A stretch of DNA of 63,477 bases, taken from the NCBI GenBank assembly GCA_934339005.1, contig CAKRHR010000012.1, forward strand, positions 1 to 63,477. The letters are read 5' to 3'. Below, piece after piece: positions 9,238 to 18,348 of this stretch. The notes beneath the pieces were generated by a model, which saw nothing but the letters and a program-made list of their open reading frames with translations, was not told the origin of the DNA and made no database searches. The position numbers were made by a program, and so were the translations under genes. The first letter of the stretch is position 1, and each line of letters opens with the position of its first letter. Origin of the DNA: an uncultured Catenibacillus sp. (GTDB lineage: Bacteria > Bacillota > Clostridia > Lachnospirales > Lachnospiraceae).

Positions 9238-9720
9238 TTATGCTTCTTCATCCTCTTCTGCATATGTGACATCACGAAGTCCGCCCTCTGCCAGTTCAGT
9301 GTAAAGATGTCCATCCAGATGTTCAAATTCATGACACATTGCTCTTGCAAATAATTCTGTACCTTCGATTTCGAATTTTTCCATATGTTCATCATAAGCT
9401 ACAGCTTTCACATAATTAGGACGTGTCACTGTGCCTACTTTTCCAGGTACGCTTAAACAGCCCTCATCACCTGTCTGCTCGCCTGATTTCTCGATAATCT
9501 CAGGATTAATGAAAACATATGGGCCTTCACCAATATCAATAACTGCAATTCTTCGAAGCACACCGACCTGTGGTGCTGCAAGACCTACGCCACCGGCTTC
9601 ATACATTGTATCTAACATATCCACGATTAACTCCTGAATACGTGGTGTAATTTCTTTAACTTCTTTCGCTCTTTTATTTAAAACTGAATCTCCCATATAT
9701 CTGAGTTTACGAATTGCCAT
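9238..9720 (-). CDS. def: Peptide deformylase
   Basis: Removes the formyl group from nascent N-termini. The three motifs are intact: GVGLAAPQVG (44-53), EGCLSVPG with the metal ligand Cys88, and HEFEH with His130, Glu131 and His134. The usual aspartate before the last histidine is a glutamate here, which leaves the HExxH chemistry untouched. The C-terminus is short and acidic. Directly upstream lies a 200-base gap containing palindromic repeat copy A. Confidence 0.96.
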   Translation of the reverse strand: MAIRKLRYMGDSVLNKRAKEVKEITPRIQELIVDMLDTMYEAGGVGLAAPQVGVLRRIAVIDIGEGPYVFINPEIIEKSGEQTGDEGCLSVPGKVGTVTRPNYVKAVAYDEHMEKFEIEGTELFARAMCHEFEHLDGHLYTELAEGGLRDVTYAEEDEEA

Positions 9721-9816
9721 CGCTGTATCTCTCCTTTATATTTTTATATCTTTTGTATGTATCTTTTTTAAATACCTGTGTATATTCACAAATATTTATA
9801 AAATGCTGTATACATG

Positions 9817-9910
9817 ACATTTTATTACGCTTTTTGTTCACTGTGTCAATACGTCTAAAGTGCACATTTTTGTTAGTTCAACACAATTCAGACTTTTGAC
9901 ACTTGCATCG
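9817..9910. repeat. Palindromic intergenic repeat, copy A
   Basis: This 94-base stretch between priA and def closely matches 28999-29086 between nusB and xseA. Shared blocks in order are ACATTTTATTACGC, GTGTCAATA, TCTAAAGTG, CATTT, GACTTTTGAC and CTT.CA; the copies differ in a 5-base length change and in the centre. It is an imperfect inverted repeat with GTGTCAA.../...TTGACAC ends. On the minus strand it offers TTGACA, 16 bases, TAATAA, a possible promoter for def, but the second copy has an 11-base spacer, so promoter function is uncertain. Confidence 0.7.
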
Positions 9911-9923
9911 TAAAATCTTGTAC

Positions 9924-12212
9924 TTAGTACATGTTCATCGGATCCATATCGTACTGGATGTATATTTTCTTAAAATCCGGTCTTTGCTGCACCATCATCT
10001 CAAGTTGATTTTTAAGTAAAATCAATGGTCTTTGCTTCTGGCATTTTACATAAATGACCTTTCTGTAAGCATCCTTGCCCCTTGCAACAAAGGCATTGGC
10101 AGGCCCAATGATTTCTAATTTTTCCACATCTTTTTTATGTTTGTCAGCATCTGTAATGCCTGTTGTGTGTTCCCGGGTCATAGCATTTTTCTGTATTTCT
10201 TCCTGCTTTATCACTTCTGCCAACGTCTTCATCGCAATTTCCAGCTTTGCCTCATCTGCTGCTTCACCAAGGATTGCCAGAATACTGTAAAATGGCGGAT
10301 AATGCATCATCTGCCGATACAGAATTTCCTGTGCATAAAACGCTTCATAATCCTGTCTGGCTGCTGCCTGTATACAATAATGTTCAGGATTATACGTCTG
10401 TATCACAACTTCACCGGGAAGTCCTGCACGCCCCGCGCGTCCCGCAGCCTGCACAAGCAAATCAAATGTACGTTCAGATGCCATATAATCTCCTGAAAAC
10501 ATCGACAAATCCGCCGCCAGTGCACCAACAAGGGTCACTTTAGGAAAATCATGGCCTTTGACAATCATCTGGGTTCCCACAAGAATGTCTGCTTTTTCAC
10601 TTTTAAATTCTGATAAAATCTCGTCAACGCCCTCTTTTTTAGATGCGGCATCTCTGTCAAGGCGAAGCACTCTTGCCTGTGGAAACTGTTCCGTCACCAT
10701 GTTTTCGACCTTCTGTGTGCCTGTGCCAAAAGCGGCAATATACGGTGAACCACAGGATGGACATTGCTTGGGCATTGACTGTTCATAACCACAGTAATGG
10801 CATTTAAGTCTTCCATCATAATGCACCGTCATCGACACATCACAGTGAACACATTTGACAACATAGCCACAATTTCTGCAGGATAAAAATCCGGCAAAAC
10901 CACGTCGGTTCAAAAAAAGCATTGTCTGCTCTTTTTTCTCCAGTCGTTCATTCATCAGTGTGATGAGCGGCTGACTGAATATTTTTTTATTTTTCAACTT
11001 AAATTCCTGACGCAAATCCACGACAGTCACATGTGGCAGACAACTGCCTTCCTTTGCCCGCCGCGTCAGTGTGTGCAGATGATAAATACCATCCTTTGCC
11101 TTTTTGTAGGATACAACTGACGGTGTCGCAGAACCAAGCACAACCGTAGCCCCACACAGTCTGCTTCTCCAGACAGCCACATCTCTGGCATGGTACTTTG
11201 GCGTTGATTCACTCTTATAAGCACCATCATGTTCTTCATCAATAATAATCAGGCCAAGTCTTTCAAACGGCATAAAAAGTGCTGAGCGCGGTCCGACAAT
11301 CACATCCACATCGCCTTCTTTGGCGCGCATGAACTGGTCATAGCGCTCGCCTGCTGAGAGTCTGGAGTTCATCACTGAAATACGGTCACCAAAGCGTCTG
11401 TAAAATCTTGATACTGTCTGCATCGTCAGTGAAATCTCCGGAATCAGTACAATCACCTGTTTTTGCTGCTGAAGCATCGCATCAATCAGTTCAATGTAAA
11501 CTTCCGTCTTTCCGCTGCCGGTAATGCCATGTAATAAATGCACATCCCCAGGTGCAGCTAAAATATCCTTTGCAGCACTTTGCTGTTCTTCATTTAATGT
11601 CACATGAAGCGTCGCCTCTGTCTGAGGTCTGAACGCACGACGATAATGCTTTTCCTGAATTTCTTCAATCAATTTGGCAGTCACCATGGACTTTATCGCT
11701 GCTGTACTGACATTTAATCCCTGAATGGCCGCCTCACGACTGATCTGTTCATTTTCTGACAGATATTCAAGCATTCTTAAACGTCCAACAAGCCGTTTGT
11801 CCCGCCTGCAATGTGCAAGCTGTGCCTGCAGGGCATCACCGGATATATGCAGTCTGTAGTATTTCCGATAAAGTGGTCTGACCTGCCGACTCACCGGTAT
11901 CACTGTCTTTAACGCATGAAGCATCGTCGAACCATACACTGTCTTCATATTGGCAGCCAACGTAATTAACTGCCGTTCTGCCGATATTCCGTCATCAAGT
12001 ACTGTCTGTATATCTTTAATACGTGTTTTATCAAACTGCACATCTGATTTTAAATCAATAATGTATCCTTCTATCATGCGGTTTCCTTTACCAAAAGGAA
12101 TGGACACTCTTGCGCCGACAACGGCTTTATCCAGAAGCTCATCCGGGATATGATACTCAAATACTCTGTCAAGTTCTCCGGCAGATATATCCACAACAAT
12201 ATCCGCGTACAT
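9924..12212 (-). CDS. priA: Primosomal replication restart helicase PriA
   Basis: 3'-5' DNA helicase that reloads the replisome at stalled forks. It shows an N-terminal fork-binding region, Walker A GITGSGKTE, DEEH Walker B (DEEHDGAYK), the zinc module made of repeated CxxC pairs (CRNCGY, CVHCD, CHYCGY, CPSCGS) and helicase motifs GTQMIVKGHDFP and QAAGRAGRAG. I chose the ATG at 12212 (AAGGCGG eight bases upstream) over a GTG three codons earlier. A degenerate loop near 690-710 (KNAMTREHTTGITDADKH) is an insertion of unknown meaning. Confidence 0.95.
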   Translation of the reverse strand: MYADIVVDISAGELDRVFEYHIPDELLDKAVVGARVSIPFGKGNRMIEGYIIDLKSDVQFDKTRIKDIQTVLDDGISAERQLITLAANMKTVYGSTMLHALKTVIPVSRQVRPLYRKYYRLHISGDALQAQLAHCRRDKRLVGRLRMLEYLSENEQISREAAIQGLNVSTAAIKSMVTAKLIEEIQEKHYRRAFRPQTEATLHVTLNEEQQSAAKDILAAPGDVHLLHGITGSGKTEVYIELIDAMLQQQKQVIVLIPEISLTMQTVSRFYRRFGDRISVMNSRLSAGERYDQFMRAKEGDVDVIVGPRSALFMPFERLGLIIIDEEHDGAYKSESTPKYHARDVAVWRSRLCGATVVLGSATPSVVSYKKAKDGIYHLHTLTRRAKEGSCLPHVTVVDLRQEFKLKNKKIFSQPLITLMNERLEKKEQTMLFLNRRGFAGFLSCRNCGYVVKCVHCDVSMTVHYDGRLKCHYCGYEQSMPKQCPSCGSPYIAAFGTGTQKVENMVTEQFPQARVLRLDRDAASKKEGVDEILSEFKSEKADILVGTQMIVKGHDFPKVTLVGALAADLSMFSGDYMASERTFDLLVQAAGRAGRAGLPGEVVIQTYNPEHYCIQAAARQDYEAFYAQEILYRQMMHYPPFYSILAILGEAADEAKLEIAMKTLAEVIKQEEIQKNAMTREHTTGITDADKHKKDVEKLEIIGPANAFVARGKDAYRKVIYVKCQKQRPLILLKNQLEMMVQQRPDFKKIYIQYDMDPMNMY

Positions 12213-12252
12213 TCCTTTCACCGCCTTTGATATAAAAAATTTCTATCAAACA

Positions 12253-12298
12253 AGAAGCCGCCGCCATAATCAATCTCTGATACTGTGCAGCAGCTTCT
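12253..12298 (-). terminator. Hairpin between rpoZ and priA
   Basis: On the minus strand AGAAGCTGCTG pairs with CGGCGGCTTCT across a 24-base loop, using two G-U pairs, followed by TTGTTTGAT. The tail is only moderately U-rich, so it could attenuate rather than stop transcription from rpoZ into priA. Confidence 0.5.
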
Positions 12299-12314
12299 CA
12301 ATTAAATACGATAA

Positions 12315-12728
12315 TTATTCTTCGTCGTCAACCTCGTCCTCGTCTTCATCGGCTTCTTCAGCTTCATCTTCGAAGTCATCATCAAAAACGTCTTCGCGGT
12401 TTACTTCACCATCCTGATCTTCAAATGCAGGATCTACATCCAGGTTAATCTCAAGAACATCATGGTCATAATCCAGAACCACATCGTCATCTTCTTCACT
12501 ACCTGTACCAATGATCTTTACTTTACCTTCGTAAAGTTCTTCAACTGCTGCTGAAAGTGGTTTGTGACTTGCCACCTCAACCATAGGCTTATCACCTGCA
12601 ATAATCTGGCGTGCACGCTTTGCTGTTGCAATAACGATGGAATAACGGCTCTGTACAACCGGTTCTTCGCCTTCTTCGATATTATTGTTTACAGCTGCCA
12701 TTAAATCTGAATATGATGGATGTAACAT
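12315..12728 (-). CDS. rpoZ: RNA polymerase omega subunit with long acidic tail
   Basis: Small RNA polymerase assembly subunit. Residues 1-72 match omega: LHPSYSDLM, the YSIVIATAKRARQI helix and SAAVEELYEGKV. Residues 78-137 are an extension in which 35 of 60 residues are Asp or Glu, ending in a run of D/E. Omega is normally 65-90 residues, so this one nearly doubles the size. The tail resembles in composition the acidic tail of the delta subunit RpoE of Bacilli, but this is only an analogy. Downstream of gmk in the usual order. Confidence 0.93.
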   Translation of the reverse strand: MLHPSYSDLMAAVNNNIEEGEEPVVQSRYSIVIATAKRARQIIAGDKPMVEVASHKPLSAAVEELYEGKVKIIGTGSEEDDDVVLDYDHDVLEINLDVDPAFEDQDGEVNREDVFDDDFEDEAEEADEDEDEVDDEE

Positions 12729-12794
12729 ACTTATATTCTTCCTTTCTTACTATCTCTTCTATCAAAAAATGAATATGCACTGCATCTGCAGGCA

Positions 12795-13433
12795 TTATTT
12801 GAGGTTCATATTTTTAAGGTCATCAGACATCTGCTGGATAAATTCGCCACAGTTTTCAACCTTCTGCTGCTGATCTGTGATAATCGTATGAATCTTATCG
12901 GCACATTCAGCCACTTTACCAGTTTCGTTCAGTACAATATAGTCATAACTGTTCATATAAACGGCTTCTTCTCTGGCTCTTGCAAGACGCTTCTGAATCA
13001 CTTCTTCAGTTTCTGTACCACGGCCTCTGAGTCTATCCTCAAGTTCCTGTGCTGTCGGCGGTGTGATAAATACAAGAAGACTCTCAGGGAAACGTTTCTT
13101 TACTTTAAGTGCACCCTGCATCTCAATCTCAAGTACCACGTTGACACCCACATTCAAATGCTGCATCACAAAACTTTTTGGTGTGCCATAATAATTCTGA
13201 ACATACTGCGCATGTTCAAGAAGTTCATTCTGTTCAATCATCTGTTCAAATTCTTCTTTTGAAATAAAGAAATAATGAACACCATGTTCTTCATTCTCTC
13301 TCGGTTTACGTGTTGTTGCCGAAATAGACAGACAATACTCATCAGGATAAGTTTCAAGCAACTGTTTGACAACTGTTCCTTTACCTGCACCTGAGAAACC
13401 GGAAATCACAGTTAATATGCCCTGCTTTTTCAT
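12795..13433 (-). CDS. gmk: Guanylate kinase
   Basis: Phosphorylates GMP to GDP; in Firmicutes it is also a (p)ppGpp target. The P-loop GFSGAGKGTV lies near the N-terminus, followed by SATTRKPRENE and the GMP-binding HYFF segment; 212 residues is normal. GGAGG inside the end of remA drives its ATG, which overlaps the remA stop by 4 bases, so remA-gmk are coupled. Confidence 0.96.
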   Translation of the reverse strand: MKKQGILTVISGFSGAGKGTVVKQLLETYPDEYCLSISATTRKPRENEEHGVHYFFISKEEFEQMIEQNELLEHAQYVQNYYGTPKSFVMQHLNVGVNVVLEIEMQGALKVKKRFPESLLVFITPPTAQELEDRLRGRGTETEEVIQKRLARAREEAVYMNSYDYIVLNETGKVAECADKIHTIITDQQQKVENCGEFIQQMSDDLKNMNLK

Positions 13434-13720
13434 GCTTCATCCTCCACTGTATCTGATTCGGCAGCCGCCATCTCCGGCTCGTTCTTACCACGATACCTGT
13501 TCGCCAGTGTTTCCGGCATCAGTGCCGACAACACAATATAGCTGTCATCCATTGCCAGAATTGCCCTTGTCCGGCGTCCCTGCGTACCGTCAATCACCCT
13601 GCCGTCTTCTTTTGCTTTTTGAACAAGTCTTCTGGCCGGTGCTGAATCCGGATTAATAATCGCCATGATTTTGGCTGAATTGACCATATTACCAAATCCG
13701 ATATTAATTAAATTTCCCAA
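13430..13720 (-). CDS. remA: RemA/DUF370 family regulator
   Basis: DNA-binding regulator related to RemA, which activates matrix and osmoprotection genes in Bacillus by wrapping DNA. The N-terminal signature LINIGFGNMVN and SAPARRLVQKAK match. The start codon is TTG (13718-13720), supported by GGGAG eight bases upstream and by the family N-terminus. The product is 96 residues with a slightly longer acidic C-terminus than the usual 80-90. Targets here are not known. Confidence 0.9.
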   Translation of the reverse strand: MGNLINIGFGNMVNSAKIMAIINPDSAPARRLVQKAKEDGRVIDGTQGRRTRAILAMDDSYIVLSALMPETLANRYRGKNEPEMAAAESDTVEDEA

Positions 13721-13771
13721 TCTTATAACTCCCGTCTGCTGCTCTTAGAAATATCTGCTGCAATCGTTTGT

Positions 13772-14650
13772 TTATTCAATATTCTGAATCTGTTCTCTGA
13801 CTTTTTCAATCTCTGTCTTTAAGTCAATCGCCTTGTTTGAAATCGCAAGGTCATTGGCTTTGGATAAAATCGTATTTGCTTCACGATTCATCTCCTGAGC
13901 AATAAAGTCAAGTTTTCTTCCCACGCTGCCGCCTGCAATCAATGTTTCTTTGGCACTCTGAATGTGGCTTCTTAAACGGACTGTTTCTTCATCAACACAA
14001 ATCTTGTCTGCAAAAATAGTCACTTCAGTAAGAATACGGCTCTCATCGACTGTATTATTCTCAAGAAGTTCTCTGACTTTTGTCAGAAGTTTTTCCTGAT
14101 ATTCTTTAATAATCTGTGGAGAACGTTCTTCAATATACGTAACCATCTCAAGCATACCCTCAAGCTTGCCAAGAAGATCTTCTTTTAATTGATTGCCTTC
14201 TGTGATACGTGTTTCGACAAACTTCTCACATGCACCACTGACTGCTGTTTCAATCAGTTTCAATAATGCATCCTCATCCACAGTCTGTTCTTCAAGCACC
14301 AGTACCTCAGGATATCTTGATAAAGAGGATACTCTGACATCATTCTCAATGTCAAAATCATCGGACATCGCTTTCAATGCCTGATAATATGCCTGTGCCA
14401 TGTCTTTGTTGTACTTCAGTGACATGGTGTTTTCTGTATTATCTTCGTATGTGATAAATACATCCACTTTACCGCGCTGGATATACTTCTTCATCACTGC
14501 ACGAATACTTGAGTCAAAAAAGCTGAGTTTTTTCGGCATCTTGATGTTAATATCACAATATCTGTGATTCACCGCCTTCATCTCAACTACAAGTTTACGG
14601 TTCTCATCTCCCGCTTCAAAACGGCCGAACCCTGTCATACTCTTAATCAT
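13772..14650 (-). CDS. YicC family endoribonuclease-like protein
   Basis: YicC_N domain (IKSMTGFGRFEA at the start) plus the C-terminal DUF1732 region with GSVGRKLDFIAQEMNREANT, the most conserved part of the family. E. coli YicC is an endoribonuclease that acts on small RNAs; a role for the clostridial homologue is inferred. I chose the ATG at 14650 because AGGTG precedes it and the MIKSMTG N-terminus is canonical. It leads the yicC-remA-gmk-rpoZ unit. Confidence 0.92.
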   Translation of the reverse strand: MIKSMTGFGRFEAGDENRKLVVEMKAVNHRYCDINIKMPKKLSFFDSSIRAVMKKYIQRGKVDVFITYEDNTENTMSLKYNKDMAQAYYQALKAMSDDFDIENDVRVSSLSRYPEVLVLEEQTVDEDALLKLIETAVSGACEKFVETRITEGNQLKEDLLGKLEGMLEMVTYIEERSPQIIKEYQEKLLTKVRELLENNTVDESRILTEVTIFADKICVDEETVRLRSHIQSAKETLIAGGSVGRKLDFIAQEMNREANTILSKANDLAISNKAIDLKTEIEKVREQIQNIE

Positions 14651-14838
14651 GTGTTCACCTGCTTTTGTTTCCATATCATATGAATTTTACACATCATAGT
14701 TATATCTGAGCGCAAAACAATGCTATTGTATAACTATATCAAAATATTATAAAGCAAATCATGATATACGTCAAGAAAAAAGGCAGGCTTTGATTTTAAT
14801 TTCTCTATGCATTTGGATATTGTCCGTTTACCGGATAT

Positions 14839-16611
14839 CTATTTGACCTGTTCCAATCCCTGAATATCCGGTTCAATCAATAAAGAATAATTCGTGTGAT
14901 AAATCACAAATCCCGGAATACCGCCAGAGCACTTCTTCACATGCTTACGCTGAATGTAATCTATCTCAACCTTCTGCGCATCACGATTCTTCGAATAATA
15001 GGCTGCCAGCTTACCTGCCTCCTCAAAGGTTCTGTCTGGAAGTTCTTTGCCCTCAGTCTTTACAATAACATGTGAGCCTGGCACACCCTTGGCATGGAAC
15101 CACCAGTCACCGCCATCGGCATATTTAAATGTCACTTCTTCATTCTGAAGGTTATTCTTTCCAACATAAATATGGAAGCCATCGGAAGATATATAATGCA
15201 TCGGTTTACTTGTAATCTTTTGTTTTTTCTGATTCTTGCCTGTATTTTTACGGCGCACATAACCAAAGTTCATCAGTTCTTCCTTGATTTCCACCAGATC
15301 TTCTTCATAAAGTGCAATGTCTAACGCGGTAGAAATAGACTCCAGATGCTCGATTTCTTTTTTTGTTTCTTCAAGCAGTTCTGTGAGGGCTTCAAATGTA
15401 CGCTTTAATTTATTGTATCTGTCAAAATATTTAACCGCATTTTCCTGCGCTGTAAGCTGTGTATCCAAAGGAATCGTAATATCTTCATTCGTATAATAGT
15501 TAAGGCATGTCAGTGATTTTGCTCCAGGCTCAAGTCCGTAACCGTAAGTATTAATCAATTCTCCAAAAACTTTGTATTTATCACGCTTCTCGGTGTCTTT
15601 CATCTGTTTCATCTGCAAATCATATTTTTTAAGGTTGCGTTCCAGTGCCGTGCTGACAATGCGGCGTAAATCTGAGGATTTCTGTCGGATGCGTGTCACT
15701 GTGCTTTTCGCTGCATAATAATACTCAAGCAGTGCAGAAATGCTGTCAAACACTGTGCTTGTATAGACCGGTTCTTCCCCTGCTTTATTAAATGCCAGAT
15801 ATCGTGTCTGGGCTGTCACTGAAAAATCCGATGGTTCGCCATTTTTCATAATGACATTTGGTGTATACACATGACTGCGAATATCATTCATCAAAAGTTC
15901 AAACTGTTCATATACTGCCATCTTCTCAGCTTCACTTAAGCCTGCAGGACTTACTGCAGAATCTACATTGGCCCTGAAAGCGATTTCTTCTGCAACTGCA
16001 GGACTGATACCAGTTAAGGATGTATAAATTGCCTTTGCTGTCGGCACAGGCTTTGTCATCACCGTTTGTTCAAAGGTTTCTTTGTCGATTGTCAATGGAT
16101 TATGTTTATTTTGCGTATCCGGAATAAACCAGGTTCTTCCCGGCAGCACCTCTCGCACAGAGCTGACATTCAGAGAAATATGTTTAATACTGTCAATAAT
16201 CGTATTGTCCGGCTTTGCAAATATAATATTGCTGTGTTTTCCCATCAATTCAACAATCAGCTTCTTTGTGCATATATCGCCAAGGTCATTTAAATGCTCA
16301 ATCTCAAACACGATAATACGCTCTAATGTCGGCTGTGTCACAGACAAAATCCTGCCACCGTTAATATGTTTGCGCAAAAGCATGCAAAAATTCGGTGCGA
16401 TGGCTGGATTATTTTTATTATTTTCTGTCAGGTATGCCAGAGGCAGTGATGCACTGGCAGAAAGTAATAAACGGTAATTGTTTCCATTATTTTTAATTGT
16501 TAATATCAATTCATCAGATTCAGGCTGATATATTTTATTAATTCGACCGCCGGTCAGACAGCGGGCAAATTCATCTGTCAATGCAGAAATCACTAATCCG
16601 TCAAAAGCCAT
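14839..16611 (-). CDS. rqcH: Ribosome quality-control protein RqcH (NFACT family)
   Basis: Adds alanine tails to nascent chains stuck on 50S subunits. NFACT-N domain (from MAFDGLVISALTDE, with MLLRKHINGGRI), central coiled-coil helices (about 380-430) and C-terminal NFACT-R domain with GVPGSHVIVKT are all present. The start at 16611 is fixed by GGAGGAAACATC. 590 residues is normal. In Bacillus it lies close to the yicC-remA-gmk cluster too. Older names are FbpA or fibronectin-binding protein. Confidence 0.93.
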   Translation of the reverse strand: MAFDGLVISALTDEFARCLTGGRINKIYQPESDELILTIKNNGNNYRLLLSASASLPLAYLTENNKNNPAIAPNFCMLLRKHINGGRILSVTQPTLERIIVFEIEHLNDLGDICTKKLIVELMGKHSNIIFAKPDNTIIDSIKHISLNVSSVREVLPGRTWFIPDTQNKHNPLTIDKETFEQTVMTKPVPTAKAIYTSLTGISPAVAEEIAFRANVDSAVSPAGLSEAEKMAVYEQFELLMNDIRSHVYTPNVIMKNGEPSDFSVTAQTRYLAFNKAGEEPVYTSTVFDSISALLEYYYAAKSTVTRIRQKSSDLRRIVSTALERNLKKYDLQMKQMKDTEKRDKYKVFGELINTYGYGLEPGAKSLTCLNYYTNEDITIPLDTQLTAQENAVKYFDRYNKLKRTFEALTELLEETKKEIEHLESISTALDIALYEEDLVEIKEELMNFGYVRRKNTGKNQKKQKITSKPMHYISSDGFHIYVGKNNLQNEEVTFKYADGGDWWFHAKGVPGSHVIVKTEGKELPDRTFEEAGKLAAYYSKNRDAQKVEIDYIQRKHVKKCSGGIPGFVIYHTNYSLLIEPDIQGLEQVK

Positions 16612-16656
16612 GATGTTTCCTCCAATTTCTTCTTTTTGTGCAGACATTTTCTCTCG

Positions 16657-16670
16657 GCAGACGCGTCTGC
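16657..16670. repeat. Perfect 14-base palindrome upstream of rqcH
   Basis: GCAGACGCGTCTGC is a perfect G+C-rich palindrome in an A+T-rich gap, 46 bases upstream of the rqcH start. On the plus strand it is followed by ATTTTTCC. It could be a protein site or a weak hairpin; nothing else supports either. Confidence 0.4.
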
Positions 16671-16686
16671 ATTTTTCCGGTGCGGA

Positions 16687-16727
16687 AAAAGGTATCTGAC
16701 CGCCGATTCGGCAGTCAAATACCTTTT
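16687..16727 (-). terminator. Terminator of glgA
   Basis: A nearly perfect hairpin (AAAGGTAT-TGAC-GCCGA arms with single mismatches) lies 42 bases beyond the glgA stop. On the minus strand the stem ends in ACCTTTTTCC, a run of five U. It separates glgA from rqcH. Confidence 0.75.
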
Positions 16728-16768
16728 CGTATCTGCCTGATTGTATCGCCTGTGAAGCAGTTTGTCAA

Positions 16769-18205
16769 TCAAAGCATTCGATATAAATCTTCGTAACGTC
16801 TTGCGGATGTATTCCAGGAGAAGTCTTTCGCCATTGCTCTGTCAACAATCTTATTCCATTCACGCTTTCTGTTGTAGAATACATCTTTTGCATAATTAAT
16901 TGTGCCAAGCATCTCATGTGCATTGTAATTGCAGAAAGAGAAGCCAGTACCTGTACATTCGTATTCATTGTATGGTTCTACAGTATCCTTCAGACCGCCT
17001 GTTTCACGAACAATTGGCACTGTACCATAACGTAAACTCATCAACTGACTGAGACCGCAAGGCTCAAACAGTGATGGCATCAAAAATGCATCACATGCCG
17101 CATAAATCTTGTGGCTGCGTTCATTTGAGTAGAAGATATTCGCTGAAACTCTGCCCGGATATTTCCATGCGAAATATCTGAACATGTTCTCATACTTGGC
17201 ATCACCCGTACCAAGAATAACAAACTGTACATCCTCTCTGCAAATCTCATCCATAATATAATCCACAAGGTCAAGACCCTTTTGGTCCGTCAGTCTTGAA
17301 ATCAAACCAATCATAAATCTGTTCTCATCTACCTCAAGTCCAAGCTCCTGCTGAAGTGCAACCTTGTTCTTTGCTTTTTCCTTGCGGAACGTAATCGCAT
17401 TGTAATGGTATGGCACAAATGGATCTGTTTCCGGATTCCATTCATCATAATCAATACCATTGACAATGCCACACAGGCAGTTATTTCTTGCACGCATCAG
17501 TCCATCTAACTTCTCACCGTAAAATGGCATCTGAATCTCACCAGCATATGTATCACTGACTGTTGTCACATAATCTGCATAAACGATACCACCCTTAAGA
17601 TAGTTGGCATCTTTGTAGGCTTCAAGTTTATCCGGTGTAAACAAATATTCCGGAAGACCTGTAATATTCATAATCGTCTTAGGATCCCATGTGCCCTGGA
17701 ACTTCAGGTTATGAATCGTAATAATGGATTTCATACCCCAGAAAAATTCACCATGACAGAAGCTGTCTTTTAAGAATACCGGCACAAGCCCTGTCTGCCA
17801 GTCGTGACAGTGTACAATGTCCGGTCTGAAATTAATCAACGGCAGACAGGATAATGCTGCCTTTGAGAAATAAGCAAATTTTTCAAGATCCCAAATACCG
17901 CCTTCATAAGCCTGATCACCTGAAAAATAATGTTCATTATCAATAAAGTAAAATGTTACACCGTCATACTCCATCGTCAGCACACCAACGTAAAGGTTCT
18001 GCCATCCCATATCCATATAAAAATGTGTGACATAACGCATCTGATTCTTGAAATGCTCAGGAATCAATCTATATTTTGGCATAATCACACGCACATCAAA
18101 TTCATCTTTATTGAATGCTTTTGGCAATGAACCTGCAACGTCCGCAAGCCCTCCTGTCTTTAAAAAAGGCACTGCTTCTGAAGCAATAAACATAATATTC
18201 TTCAT
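16769..18205 (-). CDS. glgA: Glycogen (starch) synthase
   Basis: GT5 family ADP-glucose glucosyltransferase that elongates alpha-1,4-glucan. The N-terminal KTGGLADVAGSLPKAF segment binds ADP-glucose, HCHDWQTGLVPVFLK is in the N-terminal lobe, and the C-terminal lobe has SLFEPCGLSQL with the catalytic glutamate. 478 residues is normal. No glgB, glgC or glgP is adjacent; the gene stands alone between spo0A and rqcH with its own terminator. Confidence 0.95.
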   Translation of the reverse strand: MKNIMFIASEAVPFLKTGGLADVAGSLPKAFNKDEFDVRVIMPKYRLIPEHFKNQMRYVTHFYMDMGWQNLYVGVLTMEYDGVTFYFIDNEHYFSGDQAYEGGIWDLEKFAYFSKAALSCLPLINFRPDIVHCHDWQTGLVPVFLKDSFCHGEFFWGMKSIITIHNLKFQGTWDPKTIMNITGLPEYLFTPDKLEAYKDANYLKGGIVYADYVTTVSDTYAGEIQMPFYGEKLDGLMRARNNCLCGIVNGIDYDEWNPETDPFVPYHYNAITFRKEKAKNKVALQQELGLEVDENRFMIGLISRLTDQKGLDLVDYIMDEICREDVQFVILGTGDAKYENMFRYFAWKYPGRVSANIFYSNERSHKIYAACDAFLMPSLFEPCGLSQLMSLRYGTVPIVRETGGLKDTVEPYNEYECTGTGFSFCNYNAHEMLGTINYAKDVFYNRKREWNKIVDRAMAKDFSWNTSARRYEDLYRML

Positions 18206-18246
18206 CTAATAAATCCTCCCACATCGTACAATCGTAGTTTTTCTAT

Positions 18247-18275
18247 ATTATACTACATATTTCCTGTTTTTTAAA
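18247..18275 (-). promoter_or_regulatory. Candidate glgA promoter
   Basis: Minus strand -10 TATAAT (18247-18252) with a weak TTTAAA 17 bases upstream, about 40 bases before the glgA start. It suggests glgA is transcribed separately from spo0A. Confidence 0.45.
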
Positions 18276-18348
18276 GATTTTTTAATGATTTTCTGTGCAT
18301 TTTTGCTTAAATATGTTACTGTTCACATATTGTGCCAACAACGTATTT

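Noticed and set aside
12888..13262. 124-codon plus-strand reading frame
   Set aside because: It lies antisense inside gmk with no ribosome binding site and no recognisable family; gmk on the minus strand explains the sequence.
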